Shown here in pieces: positions 1 to 11,776 of a stretch of DNA of 64,000 nucleotides (the first letter of the stretch is position 1; every line of letters starts with the position of its first letter). Source of the stretch: Catonia carolina (taxonomy: Eukaryota > Arthropoda > Insecta > Hemiptera > Achilidae); NCBI GenBank assembly GCA_035578175.1, contig JAQMRL010000003.1:95215969-95279968 (forward strand), in the 5' to 3' direction. Below the pieces are notes generated by a model, which was not told where the DNA came from, did no database searches, and saw only the letters and a list, made by a program, of their open reading frames with translations. The translations under genes and the position numbers were made by a program.

Positions 1-189
1 AAGTGTTGAGCTGTAATTAGTAATGAGTTCTTTTTGCTTATTGATCGTGTACAAACGGTTGCAACTTTTCAAAGCTTGTTTTTAAAAATGTTAAGTAGAC
101 TCTTTTAACATTTAGCAGTTCTTGTTAGTTTGTCTACCAGATAACTTTTTAACATATCTTGTAACCGATTAGTATTGCGTTGTAAATAA

Positions 190-1132
190 TAAAAATCTGG
201 TGTGAAACACTCACACAACTTTCTCTTGCCAGTGCAAATAATTAACAATAAACCTAACATTAGTAATCAAACATAAGAAATAAACAAAAAACTAACCTCA
301 ACAAACATAACCTAATTTTAATCATGAGTGAAAGACGCAAAATGAAAATCAACCTCAGTTTGGCTTAGAAATACGGAAAATCACTCTTTCTCTCTAAACT
401 AGGCTCTGTAGAGAAAAATGCTTTAAATAAAAGTTGTTGATCTTTTAATTTTCTATAAATTTAATTATATACACTTTTGTCGTAAAATGCATACTAAGGC
501 CGAAATGTTTAAAAAAATCGATTTTTCTCACGTTTTCGCGAGAAAAAAACAGAAAATCGCAAATTACCGCTAAACTAAGCGTTATACAAAAAAATGTTTG
601 AAATAAAAGTTGTAGGTTTTTAAATTCTATACAACTTATATTATATAACGTTTTGCGCTAAAATGCATATTAAAGCCGCAATCTTAAAAATAAAATGTTT
701 TTACGTAAAAACAGCCTCACGCAGAATTTCAGCAAACATGGCGCCTACCCTATCTTGTAGAGAATAAAAAATTGAGTAAACCAGGCGATTTTTAAAAAAA
801 TCGTAGGACCAGTTTTGGAGAAAATCACAAAAAAGTGAAAAATTACACGAATAAACTACTACTTCCGGTTGACCGATTTTGATGAAAATGTTCGTGTCGG
901 GTCCGGTAGTGGTATGTAACTTAAGTTTCAAGTTCGTACGATGTTCCGTTCTTGAGATATTCTGTTCACACACAGACACACACACACACACAGACCAATC
1001 GCTAAAAACATGTTTTTTGGGTTCAGGGGGTCTGAAAACGTATAGATCCGGTGAAAACTCGATTTCTAAAAATCGACATGAAAACAATACTTTCCTTCCT
1101 ATATATTCATACAGGCAAGAGAAAGTAAAAAT
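190..1132 (+). repeat. Family A dispersed repeat, copy 1
   Basis: This is a ~940 bp element seen six times in the window. One end carries TGGTGTGAAACACTCACAC, then ACTTTCTCTTGCC (218-230). The other end carries the reverse complement GGCAAGAGAAAGT (1114-1126) and AAAAAT. Inside are two degenerate ~177 bp modules (TAAACTARGC near 394 and 571), a hairpin made by AAGTTGTAG and CTACAACTT, and a CA microsatellite. Short reading frames across it are similar between copies but broken. It looks like a non-autonomous transposon of unknown superfamily. Confidence 0.85.
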
Positions 1133-1445
1133 GTATTCAACATTATTGGTGCCGGTTTTTAATGTTTAAATTCTTTAAAAGAATTTCGTTTCATTAATGT
1201 TTTAATGAATTCAGTCAAAGCAAGTATTTAAGATAATCAAATAATTCCGAATTCAAATGTGTAATAATTTTAGTTAACGCCGTTTAAAGCGAATCACACC
1301 CTCAGATTAATTTTGAAACATTGAGAATTTTTTTTGTTAGCTTTTATTTGTTATCGGGAACTGTGCACTACTGACAATTACCCAATTCGATCGCTGCTTT
1401 TCGCTATATTTTTGAATTGGATTAGGCATGAGTGTGAACAGGGGA

Positions 1446-1460
1446 CCCCCCCCCCCCCCC
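1446..1460. repeat. Poly-C run
   Basis: Fifteen cytosines in a row after GGGGA, unusual in this AT-rich sequence. It lies just before a copy of repeat F. Confidence 0.9.
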
Positions 1461-1462
1461 AG

Positions 1463-1536
1463 TAGAGTTTGTTCATGGATGGCTGTCAGCTGGTCACCAT
1501 TCAAAGTCGCTTGCCCAACCGGTGTTACTTAACAAA
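1463..1536 (+). repeat. Repeat F fragment
   Basis: About 75 bp including AGAGTTTGTTCATGGATGG, GTCAGCTGGTCACCAT and CGGTGTTACTTAAC. The same blocks appear inverted at 27066-27150, so this is a dispersed repeat of unknown type. The rest of 1133-2442 shows no gene that I recognise. Confidence 0.6.
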
Positions 1537-2442
1537 TAATAGCTACTCTACTAGCTGACTGACTGGTCTGGCCCGGAGACCACATGTAGAATTTAGTATT
1601 TTTTTACAAAATAATACTGCAAGATAAAAAATTTGTTATATTTTAATGAAGCTATTCTTTGAACATAAAATTAATTCTAATTGTTGCACGAGGAAAATTC
1701 TGTACACCACCATTGTTTTTGTAATGGAATGTTATTTGTATTGTTTTACAATTTATTTTTGTGCCAATTAACTAACTATTCGTCGTTAACCAAATGTTCA
1801 TTAGTTAATAATTAGTCAACTAACTAGGTAGTTATGATGTACACAGTTTCCTAACCAGACAATAATACAAAAATTGTTGTGTAAATTTATTGAATGCATT
1901 GTGTGTGATAGATGCATTCATTAATTTTAACACTGATAATTTTTTTTTTGCAAGATAAAATTGTATCAAAGTAATTAAATAAGAAAAAGTGGTAACTAAT
2001 TCCATGTGTAAATATTTTAGTGGATTGCATTTCTTTATTAAAGATTTATGTCCTTTAGTTCTTTCCTTTCTTTTCAAAATGCTTACTACTGTATTCCAGT
2101 ATTCAGTGTCAAGACCAACTGGACCATGATCAACTATCCGTGACCTTTAATTTGTAACTGAACCGTTCGTTGCTAGTAGTTCTATTAGTAGTATAGTTTC
2201 TACTTGCATACAATTCTCTTGTCTAATCCTATAATACAGTAAATGCTCGATCATCCATGGTAATGACGGGTGGTATTCGTCGATAGTCCGCCGATACTGA
2301 AGTCGTAATCCTTCATTTATAATAAAATTTAATTCAGTCTAATTTACAGTGAAATGTTAAAAACGATAACTGAGTTGAAAAGAGTGAACATGTAAAAATT
2401 AAGTTAGTAAACTCTTTTATTTCAAAGCAAAATCAAATTTAT

Positions 2443-2600
2443 AAAGTATAATGCGGTAGCCTGCAGAACGGAAGGTTCTGGGTTCGACTCCCGGCTACAG
2501 TCTGGAAATTTTAACACGTCAAAACCCGCCGTTACATTATCAAAACCCACAGTGATCACTAATGACCAAGCTGTCGATGCGACTTTACGTAAACTAAAAA
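2443..2600 (+). repeat. tRNA-like SINE, group S3
   Basis: GGTTCGACTCCCGGCTACAG (2481-2500) is a good tRNA B box. After it come TCTGGAAATTTTAACACGTC, CAAAACCCGC and CGATGCGACTTTACGTAAAC, a tail shared with copies at 20487, 58154 and (inverted) 18499. The A box half is decayed, so this is not a working tRNA gene. Confidence 0.7.
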
Positions 2601-3680
2601 ACTAATAAACAAAAGGAATATTTTTTAAAATAATCCGTAATTAAATTCTTTAACTTTAAATAATGTTTTTAGTTTTGATTGCAATTTACGTAACATTAGT
2701 TTGTCGGCCAGCGGTGAATCATCTCGCTGCCCTAAGTATTCCAGAAGTCAGTTGACATGAACAAGAGCGCGGTTTCGTGTGCCATCGTCGGCTTTGCAGT
2801 AAGCTTTCTTCTTCTTCACTATCTTCTTTATATTCAGCCGCCTTTTGCTTTAGTAATAATGATAATTTAATGATTAGCTCAACTATTGATATCACCATTA
2901 AAAATATAATTTTCATTTGTATATTTTCCCGGGGTTGATTTCGCTAAATTAGCCATATCGAAAATAAAAAAACCACAGACACGGTGGCAGGTTTCATTTG
3001 TTAATTTAAACTTTTAAAATCTTTACCCATTTGAGAGCGTAGAAGGTTTAACTAAATTTCAGACAGCTTAACAATATTTTATAAAGGTTTTTTCTTCCAT
3101 CGAGTATTTATTTTAATTTTATTTTATCACTTTATTTTTCATATATTTTTAAGTAGGCCTAACTTTTGTAAATTTTCAGTTTCTGAAACTTTTAACGGAT
3201 AATTCGAAAAACAGATTTTCCGCTCGCAAATAAACGAGGAGAGTTTATTGTACAGTTTTATGAAATATTAAAACATCTTTGTTTATCAGTTTTCTTACAA
3301 AAGAATGTATTTTTTCTATGTACTTATACATACATAATTGTTAGCAAATTGGCAGTAGTAATGAATTATTTCACTAAAAAAATATGTAATAGTTTAAATA
3401 ATTTTTGTTTTGTTTTTATGTAAATAATTTGTTTTTCCCTTGGGAATTTACTACTTCCATTAGTGCTCGCGTACTCCTGGAGTGATTGTTAATGTACTAG
3501 ATCTAGCCTGAAGGGTAGAGCAATAAATGGGAAGAATCACTAGGCAAAACGGCCAAAATGGACGTTCTATTGTTATTATAATATTATTTAAAAAGGGTAT
3601 TTCACATCGATTATAAAAATTGGGCAGGTGGTTACCGTCTAGGAATAAGTCAAGGTAGTATTCTAATTAAAAAAGATAGT
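2601..3680. other. Unassigned AT-rich sequence
   Basis: No gene recognised. A 65-codon minus-strand frame at 2719-2916 has an acidic run and RRWHTKPRSC, vaguely like a transposase N-terminus, but I cannot place it. Confidence 0.5.
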
Positions 3681-3884
3681 TTGGTCATCTTAAATTTTTT
3701 TCTAATGCATGGGTACCATTATTTTTTTGTGTTGTTCAAAAAATAGTCAGATTTTGGAACCAGCATTTAGCAGTTGATCTGCTAAATTGGTCATCTTAAA
3801 TTTTTTTCTAATGCATGGGTACCATTATTTTTTTGTGTTGTTCAAAAAATAGTCAGATTTTGGGACCAGCATTTGGCAGTTGAT
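3681..3884. repeat. Tandem duplication, 106 bp unit, two copies
   Basis: TTGGTCATCTTAAATTTTTT begins at 3681 and again at 3787. The two units differ at only a few positions (GGAACC/GGGACC, TTTAGC/TTTGGC), so the duplication is recent. Confidence 0.9.
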
Positions 3885-5860
3885 GCATTTAACTTGCAAT
3901 GCAGTCTAGTATTTATGATGTCTGATAATACTGTACACCTTTTAAATTGTAAATTATAAAAAAATCTTTTGTGCCTTGTCATTTCGAACAAATGTATTGA
4001 CGTGTGGTAGGTAATTAATTTAATAGAAATACATGAAAGAAATAGTAGGGCTGTGCCCCCTTCTTACTTTGTGTTCACGAGTAGGTTTGTATTATTCAGT
4101 TTTAAATAGTGTTCGTTTATCTTGTTTGTCTAATCAAATATTTATAATATTTTTCATGTAATACTATTACAATAAATTAGGAGTTGTCGCTTACTCGTAG
4201 TCTTTAGTGGGATGCATTAAATAGACGTGTTTATTGGTTTTCCCGGTTTTCTTCATACTATACTCTTCAGAAATGTGCGTTAATAAGGCAATAAACCCCT
4301 TTCTACTCCTTTGGTGCAAGTGGTCGAAATTCAAATGATCTTTTTGCCTATGTAATTTTTACTATTACGTACAATTATTATTTAATCACTTACAGAATAC
4401 AAATGGGCAGTTTTAGAACTGTTAAGTCTTCCCGAAGGTACGTAATGCCCATAGTTTCATAGTAGTTCTTTTATACCCATTAGACGCTAATCATCGAAAT
4501 TTAAATGCTGTAATATTTTTTTTTTCAACTCGTAACAAATAAATACGCCGAATTTCAGCTTTCTAGGTGACAGGGAAGTTTAAAATGAGTCACTGGTAAT
4601 GGGAGGGTCAGTCAGACAGAACTTAGGCATTTGGCATTTATTGTATAGAGACAGAGAGACCTGTGGAAAGAGTTGTCAAATAACTTGTATGGCTTCAAAT
4701 ATAGCCTATCATTAGGTTTCATGCATTTATCTGCTTCTTCATAGAGGAATGGGACTTTTCTCGCGAATTTCTCCCGCCCTCCCTAGTTTTTGATTTAACG
4801 AAAAACAATAAAAGTAATTGCTAAGTAAACAAATTCCTGTGTAAAAATACTTTTGTAATATTTTTAGTATCCTCGTTCATTAAATACTGTATACTGAAAA
4901 ATTTCAAATTTGTCCCTGTACTATTCTCTTCGATTGTTGTTTTTATTCTTTTCCATGTTCTTACATTTTGTAAAAATGTGTCCTTATAAAAATTTGAAAA
5001 GGTTAGTTTTGACTTGAAAAATAATTGTTTTGTTACTGATTATTATTCTCCCTTGTACCTAAAACATGAGTTTAAGTATTTCTCTATGTACGAAATTTTA
5101 CTGTATTTTTTTTCATAAACTCTAAAAAAATTTCCATATTATTAAGCATTCATATCTTCTCCAAAATATCTTTAAACGCAAATGGCGAACACTTGTTGGT
5201 ACAATTAATTATTAAATCGTCAACAAAAATGATATTATATTTTTGAAATTTTTGTAGAAGACTTTTTTTCTTGAGTTTTTTTGTGTTATATAGTACTACA
5301 TATTATAATAGTTAAGATATTATTGTGCTGTTTTCCAGTAGGTTAGTCAATATTTGAATCATGAACTGAAATGCATATTTTTTGTGTTAGTTTTTTTAAA
5401 ATGTGTATTGGAAAATACTTCTTTTATTAATATTAAATTTACCTTACTGGTGAATCATATCAAGTGTAACGGAACCGACATTCAGTATGTGTACTGTTAT
5501 TTGTACTAGCTGTAACCTATAAAATATATTTTTATATAATATTAGATATTCAAGGTACAAAATAGTTATGACGATTCCATTCTAGTTCATTCATATACAG
5601 TACACATTCTTGTATCCGTTGTTTCATGTAATATTAATACTGCCTACTCATTTGAAATCAACTTTAAACTGATGTTCGTGTAGGCGTATGAATTATTATT
5701 CGAAAACGTATTTCTCTCGTGTTATTGGACTAGTGTTCAATTGGTAGTGTATCTAGCCATCGTTATGTTAGCGTGTGGACAGAATACTCATCCCATTCAA
5801 TTGTCGATGTTAATTTTTTTATAATTTTACACAATTAACTCTGAATAAATAATCCCAATA
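3885..5860. other. Unassigned AT-rich sequence
   Basis: About 2 kb with many stops in all frames. I see no exon with family similarity, no RNA gene and no clear repeat. Confidence 0.5.
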
Positions 5861-6822
5861 ATAAAAATTTGGTGTGAAACATTCACACGACTTTCTCTTG
5901 CCTATGCAAATAATGACCAATATAACCCAACATTAATAATAAAACATAAAAAATAAATAAAAAAACTAACGTCATAAAATATAACCTAATTTTAATCATG
6001 AGTGAAAGACGCAAAATGAAAATTAACCTCATTTTGGCTTTAAAATACGGAAAATCACTCTTTCACGCTAAACTAGGCTCTGCAGAGAAAAGTGCTCTAA
6101 ATAGAAGTTGAAGATCTTTTAATTTTTTATGAATTTCATTATATATTTTTTTGTCGTAAAATGCAAACTAAGACTGAAATCATTAAAAACAACCGATTTT
6201 TTTATATACACATTTCCGTGAAAAAAATATAGAAAATCTCTAATTACCGCTAAACTAAGGGTTATACAAAAAAATGCTTGAAATAAAAGTTGTAGGTTTT
6301 TTAATTCTCTACAACTTTTATTATATACATTTCTGTGTTAATATGCATATTTAAGTCGAAACCTTGAAAAAACCAAATCATTTTTTTACGAAAACACAAC
6401 CTCTCCAAGAATTTCTACAGACATGGCGCCTGCTGAATCTTGTAGAGCATAAAAAATTGAGTAAATAAGGCGATTTTTAAAAAAATCACAAGAGCCGTTT
6501 TTGAGAAAATCGCAAAAAGTGAAAACTGACTCGAATAAACTACTTCCGGTTGACCGATTTTGATGAAAATGTTTGTGTCGGGTTCGGTAGTAGTAGGTCT
6601 ACCTAACTTAAGTTTCAAGTTCGTACGATGTTTCGTTCTTGAGATATTTTTTTTCACACCGGCACACTCATACACACGGACCAATCGCTAAAAACATGTT
6701 TTTTTTTGGATTCAGGGGGTCTGAAAACGTGTAGATCCGGCGAAAACTCCATTTAAAAAATCGACGTGAAAACAATACTTTCCTTCCTTTATATATTCTA
6801 ATAGGCAAGAGAAAGTAAAAAT
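5861..6822 (+). repeat. Family A dispersed repeat, copy 2
   Basis: Same orientation as copy 1. The inner terminal repeats are at 5890-5902 and 6804-6816. The internal hairpin (AAAGTTGTAG / CTACAACTTT, near 6287-6321) is perfect here. The CA tract has decayed to ACACCGGCACACTCATACAC, so this copy is probably older than copies 1, 3 and 6. Confidence 0.85.
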
Positions 6823-7817
6823 ATCCCTCAAGCAGAAGCTGTGTAATTTAATCAAATGTCCCTTATGCGGTTTTTAGGATTTGTTTACGTAATCACATCT
6901 ACTGTTAGGTCATTAGTGTTTTTTAGTGAAATAAAGAACAGTATCGGTGGTTTTAAGTCGAAAAAATGTTCAGGCATTTTTGGGAATCAAACTCAGGACC
7001 GTTGACCCACTGAGGTGGTCACTATAAACATTTTCACGTCGATATTTACTATCCATTCTCCTAATAAACCATGCGCCGGGGAAATTTAAAAATTAACTCG
7101 CTTACTGCTCAATTTATAGAAAATCGCCAAAATCTTCATTCCTATGAGAAATACTTAAAAATATAATTTATTGTGGAGTATATTGTAAGTCCACGATTTT
7201 TACAACCTTAGTTATGTAGTAATTTTCTTTTAACACTAACAGAAATATCTGTAATTTTACATTTTGGTTGTGTACAAACCCTTTCCTCGTATTATAATTT
7301 AGTCTCTCCACTGTTTTTCTGAAATTTTTCCTGCACGCTATAGACCTTTTATAATTATTTTGTAACTATCATCTATGTACTATGTTAGCATCAGTTATTA
7401 GATATCATGTTAATTTTTCATTGATTTTTTTTCTGCCGACATTTACTGCGTTACAGTATGTCTATTTATGTAGCATAGTATTCAAATGCAAGGTAACTTT
7501 CTGGTACAAATAGTTTTTGGCCTAAATCCAACACATTGTTTTCAATTTTGTTTCATTGTAATTATATATAAAGTATTTGAATTAGGTTTTCTTTAGTGGA
7601 TGTAGCCATAATCAACTACTGACTGATATTACAAAAATCATATTATTTTTAATGTATTGTAGTGAAGTATACACGTTGGATGTAATTGTACTTTAACTAT
7701 TGGTTACATTATAACAAAATCAATACAGATTAGTTGACTTCTTACGGACGTTCTTGAGCTGCGCGAAAAGATCCTGAATTACCCCCCATTAATTTACATT
7801 ATGTGTCATTTTTACAC
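6823..7817. other. Unassigned spacer between inverted family A copies
   Basis: About 1 kb between copies 2 and 3, which face opposite ways. No gene or repeat recognised. Confidence 0.5.
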
Positions 7818-8765
7818 ATTTTTACTTTCTCTTGCCTATGTGAATATATAGGAAGGAAAGTATTGTTTTCATGTCGATTTTTCGAAATCGAGTTTTCACC
7901 GGATCTATACGTTTTCAGACCCCCTGAACCCAAAAAACATGTTTTTAGCGATTGGTCTGTGTGTGTGTGTGTGTGTGTGTGTGAACAGAATATCTCAAGA
8001 ACGGAACATCGTACGAACTTGAAACTTGAAACTTAAGTTACATACCACTACCGGACGCGACACGAACATTTTCATCAAAATCGGTCAACCGGAAGTAGTA
8101 GTTTATTCGTATAATTTTTCAGTTTTTTGCGATTTTCTCAAAAACTGGTCCTACGATTTTTTTTAAAATCGCCTATTTTACTCAATTTTTTATTCTCTAC
8201 AAGATAGGGTAGGCGCCATGTTTGCTGAAATTCTCGGTGAGGCTGTTTTCACGTAAAAACGTTGTTTTTTTAAGATTACGGCTTTAATATAAATTTTAGC
8301 GCAAAAACTTATATAATAAAAGTTGTAGAGAATTTAAAAACCTACAACTTCTGTTTCAAACATTTTTTTGTATAACGCTTAGTTTAGCGGTAATTTGCGA
8401 TTTTCTGTTTTTTTTCTCACGAAAACGTGAGAAAAATCGATTTTTTTAACATTTCGGTCTTAGTATGCATTTTACGACAAAAGTGTATATAATTAAATTT
8501 ATAGAAAATTAAAAGATCTACAACTTTTGTTTAGAGCATTTTTCTCTACAGAGCCTAGTTTAGCGTGAAAGCGTGATTTTCCGTATTTTTAAGCCAAACT
8601 GAGTTCGATTGTCATTTTGCGTCATTCACTCATGATTAAAATAAGGTTATGTTTTTGAGGTTAGTTTTTGTTCATTTCTAATGTTTTAATACTAATGTTA
8701 GGTTTATTGTTAATTATTTGCATTGGCAAGAGAAAGTTGTGTGAGTGTTTCACACCAGATTTTTC
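7818..8765 (-). repeat. Family A dispersed repeat, copy 3
   Basis: Inverted relative to copies 1 and 2, and only ~1 kb from copy 2. Terminal repeats are at 7824-7836 and 8725-8737, with a long GT run (about 7961-7982) in the middle. The outer end reads GTGAGTGTTTCACACCAGAT, the complement of copy 1. Confidence 0.85.
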
Positions 8766-10071
8766 ATTAAGTAGAATCCAGCCTCGAACTGAATCTCTGG
8801 TTTACTACATATTTTTCAGCGAAGTTACAAAACCGAATTACCAAGAAGTAGCGTACGTTTATAAAGCTTGTAGAAAAATTAAAAACTACTCAACAAAACT
8901 CTAATCTAGACATACGTAGATGTTCCGGATTCTAACAAAACTTTTTGGGTAAAATAATGAATGATTAAGGAGTACTTCATTTTTACCATTTTTTTTTAAA
9001 TTTTTATAAAGTTTGTTGTAGTAATAAAGCGAATATGTATTATTAATATAATGACTTAGATAGTGAAAAATAATTTCATTTGTTCTTTACCAAAAAAAGA
9101 CTACAAACTAATTCCACAACAAAGAAAAATAGGCCGTCCAAGGCAATGCCGGTTTAGAGGTTTAATCAGTAATATTATTAGCCCGCGGTTGACAAAATAA
9201 CAATCATACGTATAATTACAAATATATAAAAAAATACAAATAATACATATAAATAAGCAATAATATCAAATAAATAAATGCAGTGCTATTTTTAGACAAG
9301 TGAAATTGTAACTTGTGTTGCTATATTGTAGGCCTACTGAAGTATTAAATTTTCTCTTGGGAAACCGGTTCCGTCAAGTCCGCATTAGCAAGAGTTTAGT
9401 GTACTTAAAAAAAGTAACAAGCGTAGCAATAAATTAAAATAATATCAGTCCTAATGTTCTGTATTATCAAAGTACTTACTGTATTATTTATATTTTTCAT
9501 TTCTCATGAGCTATTTTAAATTAAAATTGCGTTTGACGGAATTTTACCTTTGAAGCCACTGATTTACCTTTGAACTAAATTTTGCAGGTAGTAATCGTGA
9601 ATGATTTTAAGTTTTTTAAGTGCTTTTCAGAAAATTTTCACCAAAAAAATATTATTTTCATATAAAAAGAGTAGTTCGTTAAAGATTGTACTGGATTATA
9701 TAATTCTTGTAAACGTGATAATTCACTTCCGTGTAGTTTTATAGAATAAAAATGTAGTGTTATTTTATACTGTTATATTGATTTATAATTTCATTTATTA
9801 GAAGGAAGCTGTCAAGCTTTCAAGTAAGAGTTAATATTTAATAAATTGTATAGCCCCGATTAGGGTTTATAGAATTGTTATTCTCATATTTTATTTAATA
9901 AAGTTTTTCCTTATTATAGTACGAAGATGACAAGGATAAGAGTTCATAAGGTATTTTTGAAACCTTTTTAACTGTTTATTATTTATATCTGGCTCGATAT
10001 TTATTAAAATAAATATGTCCTCAGTTTTAAAAATCAGTCTACACAAAGCGTTTACTTAAAAATCTATTCTT
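8766..10071. other. Unassigned AT-rich sequence
   Basis: No coding similarity seen. Mostly homopolymer-rich AT sequence. Confidence 0.5.
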
Positions 10072-10130
10072 CGTGCTTCAAAGCGGAGGTCCCGGGTTCG
10101 ATTCCCGACCAGGGTCTAGATATTGCTAAT
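10072..10130 (+). repeat. tRNA-like SINE fragment, group S3
   Basis: AAGCGGAGGTCCCGGGTTCG and ATTCCCGACCAGGGTCTAGA match the B box part of S3 (compare 20541). The 5' half and the tail are largely missing. Confidence 0.6.
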
Positions 10131-10901
10131 AACTAAAAAAATTAACCAAAAGTAAAACTAACAAATTCATGTTCATGCAGGAATCACTTGTTTTGCTTGT
10201 AATGTTGCTGAAACGTGACGATATGTTGAAATTTGAGTTAATTTTTTTTAACGTCGCAATAACGTTTCAGAGACGTGAGGAGGTACTAATAATAATAGTT
10301 GTATTAACTGTTAATTATTTTGGATGTATTTAGTTATAATAACATTTATGTATTTTATTAATATCGGTATTACTACACACGTATATAAAACGTAATTGGA
10401 TACATTATTATAATATGGATGTTCTAGTTTATCTCAACCACCAATTAGGCTTGTCAGATTAAATTACACTTAAATTTAGTTTATTAAGCCAAATCGAAAT
10501 TTATATCTGGTGACAGGAATTGTTGGTTCGAGATATGTTATTTCAGAGTGGGTGGATTTTGAAAACTGCTGACTGTGACTAACACACATCAAAATGCTAT
10601 CCTATCATGTGTCCTCATGATTGATTCCGATTGTTTTTGATTCGAATGTCCTTTCGTTTCTACTCTGTACTTCTCTAATTCAGATTGATTTATTTTAAAA
10701 TAGTTATAATATAAATTAATGCTGTGTGTTGTAATATGTTTAATATATACATACGTAATATAATTTAATTTTTTATTTGTAAAGTTTAAATCTTTAGAAA
10801 ATATACCAGTATGATTTAATACTATAATTCTATTTCATATAATGAATTAATACAATAATTTCACTAACCTTCTTTTTAAACTGCGTCACCTTTATTTTAG
10901 T

Positions 10902-10945
10902 CCTACTTACACGTGTTTCGGTGGATCCACCATCATCAGAGTAAA
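10902..10945 (-). ncRNA. Candidate hammerhead ribozyme, left arm
   Basis: Exact inverted copy of the motif at 11085-11128, with core CTGATGA on the minus strand at 10933-10939. A transcript spanning both arms would more likely fold into the long hairpin than into two ribozymes. Confidence 0.45.
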
Positions 10946-11084
10946 TAAAAAATTGAAACTATAACTTTTTATAAGATTTTTAAACATAAGAATTTTTATA
11001 AAGAGTTTTATACAAGTGACTGAAGATGTATCATCTTCTGTAAATTTTAAATAAATGAATAAAATTTTTAGTTTCAATTTTTTA

Positions 11085-11128
11085 TTTACTCTGATGATGG
11101 TGGATCCACCGAAACACGTGTAAGTAGG
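11085..11128 (+). ncRNA. Candidate hammerhead ribozyme, right arm
   Basis: Core CTGATGA is at 11091-11097, stem II GGTG/CACC with a GATC loop at 11099-11110, and GAAA at 11111-11114. Stem III is ACAC/GTGT with no loop. The cleavage triplet is GTA, with cleavage predicted after 11122. Stem I pairs TTTACT (11085-11090) with AGTAGG (11123-11128), including two G-U pairs. One extra T (11098) separates the core from stem II, which is atypical. Activity is inferred only. Confidence 0.5.
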
Positions 11129-11387
11129 ACTAAAATAAAGGTGACGCAGTTTAAAAAGAAGGTTAGTGAAATTATTATATTAATTCATTATATGAAATAG
11201 AAATATTTCAAACTGCAGGATGCATTATAAAGATTTATTTTTGAATAATACTATAATGTTCAACATCTGTCCTTATTTATTTAATTTTCTATCATTTAAG
11301 TAGGTTTTATCTATATCAGAATCCACATCAATGCGGGCCTCATTGGACCACATTAGTTTATAACCTGGTAAGCTCATTTTCTGCTCT

Positions 11388-11776
11388 TTATATTCTCGTT
11401 GCACTTTTGTAGTTCTTTCGCTTCTCTCTTGTCCACCAATATTTCTTTAAGGCCTCTGATCTTCTGAGCCTTTCTGTTTTGGTAAACACTGCTATTCTTG
11501 CCACCTTTGCTTTCTGTTGGAATCTGGTTATTGGGTTTTTGATTTTATGATAGTTTCCTGATTTATAAGTCATTTATTGTGATATTGAGTTCTGTCATGT
11601 CCTCCTTGATCTCCTTGATCCATTTTGGTGTATGTACTTTGTTCCGGAAAAAGTATCAGTCTTCTTACTAATTTTTCTATCAGTCTTCTTACTAATTTTG
11701 TGTCGTCAACTCTGTTCAAGTGCCCCAGGAACGATTTTCTCTTTTTCCTGATTGAACCTGTTAGTGGTTCGATCAT
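11388..11776 (-). pseudogene. LINE reverse-transcriptase C-terminal remnant
   Basis: Minus-strand translation gives RKKRKSFLGHLNRVDDTKLV and, further on, KMDQGDQGGHDRTQYHNK, then RFQQKAK and WWTREKRK. This follows the order of the post-RT tail of insect non-LTR elements (KRKLxFxGHxxRMDDTRL ... ). It is split over two frames, has a small internal duplication around 11655-11700 and is dead. Confidence 0.65.

Larger units (their letters stand above)
10830..11200. repeat. Foldback element with 131 bp arms, Penelope-like
   Basis: Arms at 10830-10960 and 11070-11200 are inverted complements with only a few differences near the outer ends. They enclose a 109 bp loop. Each arm carries CTGATGATGGTGGATCCACC followed by GAAACACGTG, which fits a hammerhead ribozyme. 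Penelope-like retroelements carry hammerheads in their terminal repeats and often insert with inverted repeats, so this is plausibly an inverted pair of solo terminal repeats. No Penelope reverse transcriptase is seen nearby. Confidence 0.75.

Noticed and set aside
2239..2310. pogo/Tigger-like terminus (CAGTAAATGCTCGATCATCC)
   Set aside because: Only one end is visible; no partner end found.
2719..2916. Small gene with RRWHTKPRSC
   Set aside because: Faintly transposase-like, but too short, with no motif that I can defend.
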